Positions 1 through 4,060 of a stretch of 5,253 nucleotides of DNA are shown in pieces; the stretch's first letter is position 1, and each line of letters opens with the position of its first letter. The notes under the pieces are model-generated. The model did no database searches. It was not told the DNA's origin and saw only the letters and a program-made list of their open reading frames with translations. Made by a program: the position numbers and the translations under genes. The DNA comes from Candidatus Omnitrophota bacterium (GTDB lineage Bacteria; Omnitrophota; Gorgyraeia; Duberdicusellales; 4484-171): contig JALOCC010000080.1 of NCBI GenBank assembly GCA_023227945.1, positions 1 to 5,253 of the forward strand. Direction: 5' to 3'.

Positions 1-16
1 TCGCGCCCCCGCCGTG

Positions 17-57
17 GATTACTTTTACACACAATGCAACACGAGGATACAAAAATG
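17..57 (+). promoter_or_regulatory. Leader with TTACTTTTACACACAA and GAGGATA cassette
   Basis: TTACTTTTACACACAA (19-34) is followed by AACAC and GAGGATACAAAA before ATG 55. ACTTTTACACACAA recurs exactly at 3952-3965, and GAGGATA precedes the ATGs at 290 and 488. This indicates a duplicated gene-block leader. A C-rich stretch at the left edge (about 4-10) may be the end of an upstream structure cut by the window. Confidence 0.5.
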
Positions 58-255
58 AAAACAGTTCTTTTGAACGACGAAAATTTGCCTGAAGATTTGA
101 CTCCTAGCTCAGTATTTTATGCTTGCGATGGGCCTAAAGAGCAACAGATTGCGGAATTAAAAAGAATCAAGACTTTATGCGATGGCGTTGACTCGTCCGC
201 TGCGGCTGATTTATATAATGAGGCCGTCGAAGCGCTTGAAGAGCTTGGAGAATAA
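55..255 (+). CDS. Small acidic hypothetical phage protein
   Basis: I do not recognise this 66-residue protein. It starts at the ATG at 55 because GAGGATA (43-49) lies at ribosome-binding distance, and the same cassette precedes two later genes. An in-frame ATG at 34 would add seven residues but has no SD upstream. The product is acidic and probably helical: an N-terminal stretch with DDENLPEDL-like acidic character is followed by a predicted amphipathic helix (about residues 34-46, EQQIAELKRIKTLC) and a second one ending EAVEALEELGE. No signal peptide, membrane segment or metal motif is seen. It is the first gene of block A, 34 bp ahead of the next small gene. Small acidic early phage proteins sometimes inhibit host enzymes or mimic DNA, but nothing here shows that. 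Confidence 0.72.
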   Translation: MKTVLLNDENLPEDLTPSSVFYACDGPKEQQIAELKRIKTLCDGVDSSAAADLYNEAVEALEELGE

Positions 256-289
256 TTGGAGGATGCCACAAGCAACCGAGGATAACGAA

Positions 290-436
290 ATGAATCGCAC
301 ACAAATGATCTGCACTATAAAAAGTTTCGGCTTTCCGGTCGACATCCGTAAAATGACGGCGTTGGAATTCGTCGAAATGAAAGCCAAAGAGGGAAATCAA
401 AAGGCTATCGAGTGTCTGGCCGCGCTTGGGAAATAG
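290..436 (+). CDS. Very small hypothetical protein (48 aa)
   Basis: This 48-residue unknown starts at the ATG at 290, chosen because GAGGATA (278-284) precedes it, matching the cassette before the genes at 55 and 488. An in-frame ATG at 263 (nine residues longer) has its GGAGG only one base away, so it is less likely. The open frame extends further upstream but overlaps the previous gene. The chain reads as a short basic N-terminus with two cysteines (C8, C40), then a helix around ALEFVEMKAKEGNQKAIECLAALGK that resembles the helical end of many tiny phage proteins. The TAG stop is the first part of a 23-bp repeat, and its G forms the base of the hairpin that closes block A. Function unknown. 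Confidence 0.62.
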   Translation: MNRTQMICTIKSFGFPVDIRKMTALEFVEMKAKEGNQKAIECLAALGK

Positions 437-456
437 CCGGAAACTCCGGCACCCCA
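434..456 (+). repeat. Stop-codon-linked hairpin repeat, copy 1
   Basis: This is the first of two exact 23-bp copies (the other is 3898-3920). It begins with the TAG stop of the upstream gene. GCCGGAAACTCCGGC (436-450) folds into a 6-bp perfect stem (GCCGGA/TCCGGC) with an AAC loop and is followed by ACCCCA. No T-run follows, so it is not a classical intrinsic terminator. As DNA it is also a dyad-symmetric site that could bind a dimeric repressor. Both copies close a gene block. Confidence 0.85.
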
Positions 457-490
457 AATTACGCACAAACTAACAGAGGATACCACAATG
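454..490 (+). promoter_or_regulatory. Leader with ACGCACAA motif and GAGGATA ribosome-binding cassette
   Basis: Between the hairpin repeat and the ATG at 488 lies AATTACGCACAAACTAACA followed by GAGGATACCACA. The same elements (TTAC, AC(A/G)CACAA, AACA, then a purine-rich SD) recur before the gene at 55 and, less fully, before 4089. GAGGATA (476-482) leaves five bases before the ATG. I cannot tell whether the upstream half is a promoter, a 5'-UTR element or simply a duplicated leader. No clear -35/-10 pair is visible. Confidence 0.5.
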
Positions 491-844
491 CCGACACTGA
501 AAGAACTGCTCGAACTCACCAACGCCGGAAATATCGGCGCACGGATGCGACTGCGCGAGAACGAGGAGATGTTTCGCCACGCTGAAATTTCGCAACGAAT
601 GCTCGATGCGCAGGTGATTATTTTGGACGAGGGCCGATACTATATTTTGGAGCAATTGACCGATGGTGTCTGGTGGCCCGTCGCCACCGACGAATTATTT
701 TGTCTGCAATCAATCGTTTCCGATGTCGTCGATGCAAATCGATTCCTCGCTGAAACGCTATACGACTACAAGCCTCGCAGGGTACTGGTTGTCAGCGAGT
801 GCGATAAAATCACAGTTTACGAATGCCGTTTTGAGGAGGCGTAA
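488..844 (+). CDS. Hypothetical phage protein (118 aa)
   Basis: This unknown protein of 118 residues starts at the ATG at 488 behind GAGGATA. The N-terminal third is helical and charged (TLKELLEL, then RMRLRENEEMFRHAEISQRML). The rest looks like alternating strands: AQVIILDEGRYYILEQ, a tryptophan pair at 62-63 (VWWPV) and a C-terminal VLVVSECDKITVYECRF strand pair. There are three cysteines (72, 105, 112), with no zinc-like spacing, and no membrane segment. By hand count its first 60 bases are just over 50% GC, clearly richer than the next gene, so the two probably have different origins. It opens block B. It ends in TAA one base before the next ATG, with GAGGAGG inside its last codons serving that gene. 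No function is proposed. Confidence 0.75.
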   Translation: MPTLKELLELTNAGNIGARMRLRENEEMFRHAEISQRMLDAQVIILDEGRYYILEQLTDGVWWPVATDELFCLQSIVSDVVDANRFLAETLYDYKPRRVLVVSECDKITVYECRFEEA

Positions 845-849
845 AATGA
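838..849 (+). repeat. 12-bp gene-junction repeat GGCGTAAAATGA, copy 1
   Basis: GGCGTAAAATGA contains the upstream gene's TAA stop and the next gene's ATG start (846). An identical 12-mer at 1092-1103 also forms a stop-start junction but is read in another frame by the upstream gene, which ends there in TGA. Short repeats can occur by chance, but both lying exactly at junctions makes shared origin plausible. Confidence 0.5.
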
Positions 850-1103
850 TCGATATTTATGAAGTGACGAAAAAACTCATTGGAAGAACATTTCCAATTG
901 GAGAAACAAATTCAGATGAAAAAAGTTTTGAGAACCAAAAAGAATTGGAACAATTGATTAGCAGTTTGATTGGAGAAATTCTTTACATTTCGAGGGGGAA
1001 AGAACGTTGCGAGGACTCAATTTCAAAAGCTGGGAAACAAGCCTTTCGGTATCTGAAAAGTTTGAGAGACGATTTAAATGAAACTGTGGATGGCGTAAAA
1101 TGA
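846..1103 (+). CDS. Conserved-type small phage hypothetical protein (85 aa)
   Basis: This 85-residue protein starts at the ATG at 846, one base after the previous stop, with GAGGAGG (834-840) as a strong SD. The open frame continues upstream inside the neighbour, but that part is only overlap. It opens with YEVTKKLIGRTFPIGETNSDEKSFENQKELEQL. The motif 'KL.G...P.GET..DE.RFEN' followed by helices is a layout I know from uncharacterised phage and bacterial proteins, where the small domain is all-helical and soluble. The C-terminal part (SKAGKQAFRYLKSLRDDL) is an amphipathic helix. The gene is visibly more A-rich than those on either side, which suggests separate acquisition. Its TGA stop overlaps the next ATG by four bases, implying translational coupling. 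Function unknown; the family assignment is from memory of the pattern. Confidence 0.78.
   Translation: MIDIYEVTKKLIGRTFPIGETNSDEKSFENQKELEQLISSLIGEILYISRGKERCEDSISKAGKQAFRYLKSLRDDLNETVDGVK
1092..1103 (+). repeat. 12-bp gene-junction repeat GGCGTAAAATGA, copy 2
   Basis: This is the exact match to 838-849. Here the upstream gene reads GGC GTA AAA TGA and the downstream gene starts at the internal ATG (1100). The bases and the start codon position are the same as in copy 1, but the upstream frame differs. Confidence 0.5.
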
Positions 1104-1273
1104 AACAAATCGAAATTTATACCGTCGGCTTTTCATTGCCGACGCTGGTCACGACCTGCTACCAAAAAGACCTTGCGAGTGTTCTTGAGCGGCTTGAACT
1201 GCTCGGCAAATGCGTTATGCTTCGCACCGCTGGTGACTTGCACGATGGCGATATTGTGGAGGCTGTCAGATGA
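1100..1273 (+). CDS. Small hypothetical protein (57 aa), overlapped at both ends
   Basis: This 57-residue open frame is supported by context: it starts on an ATGA shared with the previous stop and ends on an ATGA shared with the next start, filling the gap exactly. The SD is weak (GGATGGCG just upstream), so it probably depends on coupling. The protein begins MKQIEIYTVGF, continues through a leucine-rich amphipathic helix (DLASVLERLELLGK, about 24-37) and ends GDLHDGDIVEAVR. It has two cysteines (20, 38) and no membrane segment. The small alpha/beta look (strand, helix, strand) could suit a binding protein or an anti-host peptide, but I recognise no family. Codon composition is balanced, like the gene at 488 and unlike its A-rich upstream neighbour. 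Confidence 0.68.
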   Translation: MKQIEIYTVGFSLPTLVTTCYQKDLASVLERLELLGKCVMLRTAGDLHDGDIVEAVR

Positions 1274-1461
1274 ATCTCAAGTACAAAAACTTCACGATTT
1301 TCATCCCCGACGAAGGGACAATTTCTGTCAGCGAATCGGCACCGAACGACATCAAAAAAGTTATCGCGCAACTCAGCCGAACGAGTCTTTTCGACAACGA
1401 TGTACTGCGTGGCATCATCGTCGAAGAGCTTCGTAGACGTGGCTACGAGGCACTCGCATGA
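1270..1461 (+). CDS. Small hypothetical protein (63 aa)
   Basis: This 63-residue unknown starts at the ATG at 1270, overlapping the preceding TGA. GTGGAGG (1255-1261) inside the upstream gene is its SD. It begins MNLKYKNFTIFIPDEGTISV, which reads as a strand pair, then SAPNDIKKVIAQLSRTSLF as a helix, and ends with a basic helix VEELRRRGYEALA. The C-terminal RRRG with flanking helices might contact nucleic acid, but no named motif is present. It belongs to the run of tiny coupled genes that precedes the recombination trio and shares its ATGA end with the membrane peptide downstream. Function unknown. Confidence 0.75.
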   Translation: MNLKYKNFTIFIPDEGTISVSESAPNDIKKVIAQLSRTSLFDNDVLRGIIVEELRRRGYEALA

Positions 1462-1598
1462 TCCACGACGCGCCCCACATTTTGACCGTGTCGGTGTTAC
1501 TTTGTATGCTATTTGCTGTCATCGTAGCTTCGCTGTGGATCGTTTTTTTTCACGCTGGAAAGGTTAAGAAATCAAACACAAAAATGGAGATAAAGTAA
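1458..1598 (+). CDS. One-helix small membrane protein (46 aa)
   Basis: A short 46-residue frame starts on the ATGA at 1458 and ends at TAA 1596-1598, one base before the nuclease start. It fills what would otherwise be a 138-bp gap. After a polar MIHDAPH start, residues about 8-31 (ILTVSVLLCMLFAVIVASLW and on to VFF) form one continuous hydrophobic helix of about 24 residues. A basic tail follows (GKVKKSNTKMEIK). By the positive-inside rule the C-terminus should face the cytoplasm. There is no lipobox. The gene could be a small membrane effector, a superinfection-exclusion peptide or a holin-like protein; its position beside recombination genes and not beside an endolysin argues against a holin. 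No SD is obvious, so translation probably relies on coupling. A run of eight T residues (1543-1550) lies in the frame. Confidence 0.66.
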   Translation: MIHDAPHILTVSVLLCMLFAVIVASLWIVFFHAGKVKKSNTKMEIK

Positions 1599-1599
1599 A
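1581..1599 (+). repeat. 19-bp start-site cassette, copy 1
   Basis: AAAATGGAGATAAAGTAAA is identical to 3436-3454. It carries the GGAG SD (1586-1589) for the nuclease gene, whose ATG follows at 1600. In the upstream frame it encodes MEIK and the stop. The ATPase start at 2556 has a related version (TTGGAGATCATAAA), so all three recombination genes share one style of initiation region, different from the GAGGATA cassettes upstream. Confidence 0.7.
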
Positions 1600-2559
1600 A
1601 TGGAATTGCTCACAAATTCAGCACGCCGAAAATTTGGAACGTGCCCACGCGCATTTTATTTTGCATACAAATTAAAACGCCGTCCTAAAAAAGATCAAGA
1701 AGCACTTTATTTTGGTACAGTCGTTCACAAAGTTCTTGAAGCGTGGTGGATTTCCAGACTCGATGGAATGCAAACGGTTTTAGATACGATTCTAGATAAT
1801 TCAGAAAAACCTTATTTTTTGCCAACCGTTCGAGCACTCATGTATGCGTATAATAATTTGTATGCAAATGAGAATTTGTATGAAACTATTGCTGTCGAAA
1901 AATATTTTGAATGTCCGTTAATTAATCCTGAAACTGGATCGCCTTCTAAAACGTGGGTACTCGCTGGAAAAATTGACGCAATTGCAAGAGAAAAAGAACT
2001 GTCAAAAATTGTCATCATTGAACACAAAACGACCAGCGAGGACATTGCACCGGATAGCTCTTATTGGATGCGTTTGAAAATCGACGGGCAAATATCAGGA
2101 TATTATTTGGGTGCTCGTTCGCTTGGTTTTGACGCTCAAGATTGTCTATACGACGTTATCAAAAAACCAACGATTAAACCATTTAAAGAAACCGCTGAGA
2201 AAAAATACAAGGCTGACGGAACTTTGTATGCAAATATGCACGCGGCTGACGAAGAGCCTAGCGCATGGGAGAAAAGACTTTCGGAAGATATTTTGAATCG
2301 TCCTGAATTTTATTTCCAGCGCAAAAGAATTGCGAGAACTGAAAGCGACATGGAAGAATATCTTTACGACGCGTGGGCCTGTGGTCGTGAAATTGCGGAC
2401 GCTGACCGCATGAATCGTTGGCCACGCCGGCCCAACGCCTGTATAGGTTTCGGAGAGTGCGAGTATTTTAATGTATGCTCTGGCTGCGCAAGTATTGAAG
2501 ATGATAATTTGTATGTAACGCTTGAAACACCTAACCCAGAATTGGAGATCATAAAATGA
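1600..2559 (+). CDS. PD-(D/E)XK nuclease, RecB/Cas4-like, probable Fe-S cluster
   Basis: This is a phage exonuclease of the PD-(D/E)XK superfamily (PDDEXK_1, RecB/Cas4-like), 319 residues, probably resecting DNA ends to give single strands for the partner genes. The nuclease core is readable: H43 in GTVVHKVLEAWW, D126 in LAGKIDAIA, E141-H-K143 in IIEHKTT (the ExK motif), then Q164 and Y168 in DGQISGYYLG, which match the RecB motif. C15 (GTCPRAFYFAYKLK) with a C-terminal cysteine set (C281, C287, C293, C296) suggests the 4Fe-4S cluster known in Cas4 and AddB; which four bind is not certain. The start at 1600 follows a GGAG in the 19-bp cassette. The stop overlaps the ATPase start by four bases, so they are coupled. 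Cas4 itself is an alternative label, but no CRISPR genes are near and the context is a phage recombination module. Confidence 0.9.
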   Translation: MELLTNSARRKFGTCPRAFYFAYKLKRRPKKDQEALYFGTVVHKVLEAWWISRLDGMQTVLDTILDNSEKPYFLPTVRALMYAYNNLYANENLYETIAVEKYFECPLINPETGSPSKTWVLAGKIDAIAREKELSKIVIIEHKTTSEDIAPDSSYWMRLKIDGQISGYYLGARSLGFDAQDCLYDVIKKPTIKPFKETAEKKYKADGTLYANMHAADEEPSAWEKRLSEDILNRPEFYFQRKRIARTESDMEEYLYDAWACGREIADADRMNRWPRRPNACIGFGECEYFNVCSGCASIEDDNLYVTLETPNPELEIIK

Positions 2560-3461
2560 ATTTAGCTGATATTACAACAAAAAAAAATACAGTAAGAGCC
2601 GAAGGTATTCTTTTGTATGGAGTTGAAGGAATTGGAAAAACTACTTTTGGAACAGACCTTCCTAGCCCTTATTTTATATGCTTTGAAGATGGTCTCATTG
2701 AGCCAGAATTTGAAGGTATTGACAGAACATTTCCAAATACATGGGCAGATGCGTTAAGAGCTATTGATTTATTGATAAATGAAAATCATTCTTTTAAATC
2801 AGTTATTTTTGACACTGTTGATTCAATGCAAAAACAATTATTTGATTATATTTCTATTTCAAATAATTCTAAAAACATCGAATGCGTTGCTGGTGGATTC
2901 GGCAAGGGCTACAAAATGGCCAGCTTTGAAATTACTCAATTGATTTCAAGAGTTGAACAATTGCAGAAAAAAGATGTATTAGTTTGTATGCTATGTCATG
3001 CATCAATTCGTAACTTTCCAAACCCAGAAGGAGAAAGTTACGACCGATATGAACCTCAAATTCAAAAAGACGTTTACTCACCGATAAAAAAATGGGCCGA
3101 CGAAATTTTATTTGCCAATTACAAAACGTCGATAGAAAAGAAAAAGGCGACTGGTGGTAAAGAGCGCGTTTTGTACACACAACGTTGCGCTGCTTACGAC
3201 GCTAAAAATCGTTTTGGGCTCCCAGAAGAAATTCCATTTGACGCGCCAACGTTGTTGACCCTTATGAAAGCTGGCGGAAATGACGGGCTTGAAAAGATGG
3301 TGGAAGAAATCAAAACTCTTTTACCTGGACTTCCTGAAACCGCAAGAGTCAGCGTTGAAAAATGGCTGTCTGAAAAAAAGTACACCGTCACGTCTGTGGC
3401 GCGTACGCTTGAGAAATGCAAAAAACAATCAACTCAAAATGGAGATAAAGTAAATGCCTAA
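2556..3461 (+). CDS. Sak4-like / AAA_24 RecA-core ATPase, phage recombinase
   Basis: This is a P-loop ATPase of the AAA_24 type, the group containing phage Sak4 single-strand annealing proteins, 301 residues. Seen directly: Walker A GVEGIGKT (22-29), Walker B VIFD (83-86) with following TVDS, a strand ending in H148 (VLVCMLCHAS) where the family has its third core strand, and the hallmark AKNRFGLPEEIPFD near 216-229. A helical tail (245-290) replaces anything RecA-like beyond the core. Its role is probably ATP-dependent ssDNA annealing or strand exchange with the upstream nuclease and downstream ssDNA-binding protein. The start overlaps the nuclease stop (ATGA) and GGAG at 2544-2547 precedes it. 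The last eight bases overlap the next gene. The first third is very AT-rich (18-32% GC in hand-counted 60-bp blocks), while 3181-3300 is about 45-52%, hinting at intragenic mosaicism. Confidence 0.88.
   Translation: MNLADITTKKNTVRAEGILLYGVEGIGKTTFGTDLPSPYFICFEDGLIEPEFEGIDRTFPNTWADALRAIDLLINENHSFKSVIFDTVDSMQKQLFDYISISNNSKNIECVAGGFGKGYKMASFEITQLISRVEQLQKKDVLVCMLCHASIRNFPNPEGESYDRYEPQIQKDVYSPIKKWADEILFANYKTSIEKKKATGGKERVLYTQRCAAYDAKNRFGLPEEIPFDAPTLLTLMKAGGNDGLEKMVEEIKTLLPGLPETARVSVEKWLSEKKYTVTSVARTLEKCKKQSTQNGDKVNA
3436..3454 (+). repeat. 19-bp start-site cassette, copy 2
   Basis: This is an exact copy of 1581-1599. It supplies GGAG (3441-3444) for the gene starting at ATG 3454, whose A is the final base of the repeat. 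Here the upstream ATPase gene reads it as NGDKVN, a different frame from copy 1, so selection is on the nucleotide sequence. Confidence 0.7.
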
Positions 3462-3900
3462 ATACATTGCCGTCGTGACCGGAAATTATATCGCTGAATC
3501 GGCGAACACGAAAACACCGTCGGTTAAGATCAGTTTCAAAACTGAATCTGACGCAGAGTCGGGCCAGCGAATTGACAGGACGCTGTACGCTGATTTGTGG
3601 CTTTCCGAAAAAGCGATCAAAAATTCAGTCGCCACGCTTGATAAAGTTTTCAATTGGTCGGGAAGCCTAGAGTCTCTTATGTCTCCCGTCCTTGTCGGAA
3701 AACGGTGCCAGTTGGTGACTGAATTTGAGGACTACCAGGGAGATAGTTTTGAAAAAGTAAAGTTTGTAAATCCTGAATTTTATACACCAACTCAAGGTGT
3801 TGCCGACAGTTCCGTGGTAAAAAATTTGTCTGCAAAATTTGATGCCGCTATAAAAAATTATCGTGCATCGAAACCAGCAGAAGACGACACCCCATTTTAG
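3454..3900 (+). CDS. Probable phage single-stranded-DNA-binding protein
   Basis: This 148-residue protein most likely coats single-stranded DNA. The key clue is the extreme C-terminus, PAEDDTPF, which closely matches the acidic tip DDDIPF through which bacterial SSB recruits partners. A flexible basic-to-acidic linker (about 123-147) leads to it. The body is strand-rich (YIAVVTGNYI, SVKISFKTES, RTLYADLWLSE, RCQLVTEFEDYQ, EKVKFVNPEFY), as expected for an OB-fold of the kind found next to Sak4 genes. I cannot prove the fold by eye. The start at 3454 uses the GGAG of the 19-bp cassette and overlaps the ATPase gene by eight bases, so the two are made together. The TAG stop is the first part of the second 23-bp hairpin repeat. 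A DUF669-like protein is the main alternative label and would fill a similar role. Confidence 0.72.
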   Translation: MPKYIAVVTGNYIAESANTKTPSVKISFKTESDAESGQRIDRTLYADLWLSEKAIKNSVATLDKVFNWSGSLESLMSPVLVGKRCQLVTEFEDYQGDSFEKVKFVNPEFYTPTQGVADSSVVKNLSAKFDAAIKNYRASKPAEDDTPF

Positions 3901-3920
3901 CCGGAAACTCCGGCACCCCA
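3898..3920 (+). repeat. Stop-codon-linked hairpin repeat, copy 2
   Basis: This is an exact 23-bp copy of 434-456, again starting with a TAG stop whose G pairs at the base of GCCGGA-AAC-TCCGGC (3900-3914). The upstream coding sequences of the two copies are unrelated, so the repeat is not a leftover of gene duplication. Here it runs straight into further hairpins. Confidence 0.85.
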
Positions 3921-3949
3921 GCGGGGTCTCGTTACACTAACCCGCTGGG
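3917..3949 (+). terminator. Inverted repeat CCCAGCGGG / CCCGCTGGG, possible terminator or RNA element
   Basis: A perfect 9-bp inverted repeat (3917-3925 with 3941-3949) encloses a 15-base loop. A competing local hairpin, ACCCC-AGC-GGGGT (3915-3927), shares its left arm, so two folds are mutually exclusive. Only four T residues follow, from 3954, after TAAC, so intrinsic termination would be weak. Its place just after the last block B gene is what a terminator would occupy, but a structured 5' element for block C is equally possible. Confidence 0.4.
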
Positions 3950-4020
3950 TAACTTTTACACACAAAGGAACGTGACGCTTATCCCCTGCATCGGGGAGTT
4001 GGGCGCAACTAAAACGCGGT

Positions 4021-4060
4021 GGCTGCGTGGTTCTGGTGGGTTCGAATCCCGCCCAGCCTA
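4021..4060 (+). ncRNA. tRNA-like T-arm plus acceptor segment, no full cloverleaf
   Basis: GTGGG-TTCGAAT-CCCGC (4036-4052) is a textbook tRNA T-arm: a 5-bp stem with one G-T pair and a 7-base loop matching TTCGAAT. It is followed by seven bases CCAGCCT and an A, as in a tRNA 3' end, but no CCA is encoded. A normal 5' partner AGGCTGG is absent; the best upstream match (GAGTTGG, 3996-4002) has one mismatch plus wobbles, and no anticodon arm with T33 can be drawn. GGCTG (4021-4025) does pair with CAGCC (4054-4058), making an acceptor/T-arm minihelix with a 10-base insert. It could be a decayed tRNA, an attachment-site core copied from a host tRNA 3' end, or a tRNA mimic. Confidence 0.5.

Noticed and set aside
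34..54. Start at ATG 34 for the first gene
   Set aside because: No SD precedes it, whereas ATG 55 has the GAGGATA cassette shared with two other genes.
437..487. sigma70-type promoter in the block A/B gap
   Set aside because: No credible -35/-10 pair with proper spacing was found by eye.
663..845. Upstream extension of the 85-residue gene
   Set aside because: It lies wholly inside the 488-844 gene in another frame; ATG 846 has a strong GAGGAGG and sits one base after the previous stop.
1525..1550. Intrinsic terminator before the T8 run
   Set aside because: The only nearby stem is AGC-TTC-GCT (3 bp), too weak, and the run lies within an open frame encoding a membrane helix.
1600..2559. CRISPR-associated Cas4
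   Set aside because: The motifs fit the same superfamily, but no CRISPR repeats or other cas genes are present and the partners are a Sak4-type ATPase and an SSB-like protein.
2579..2587. Programmed frameshift at the A9 run near the ATPase start
   Set aside because: The zero frame is intact and gives the full domain; no alternative product of interest results from a shift.
2932..3180. Minus-strand open frames (also at 1159-1371, 1812-2045, 4549-4755)
   Set aside because: They lie opposite clear + strand genes, lack ribosome binding sites and encode low-complexity or unlikely peptides.
3917..3953. Pseudoknot between loop GTTAC (3931-3935) and GTAAC (3949-3953)
   Set aside because: With the 9-bp stem formed, no linker remains to span it, so the pairing can only be an alternative fold.
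3986..4060. Complete tRNA gene
   Set aside because: The T-arm is perfect but the 5' acceptor strand does not pair cleanly, the space for an anticodon arm is too short and no loop with T33 can be placed. I kept only the tRNA-like segment.
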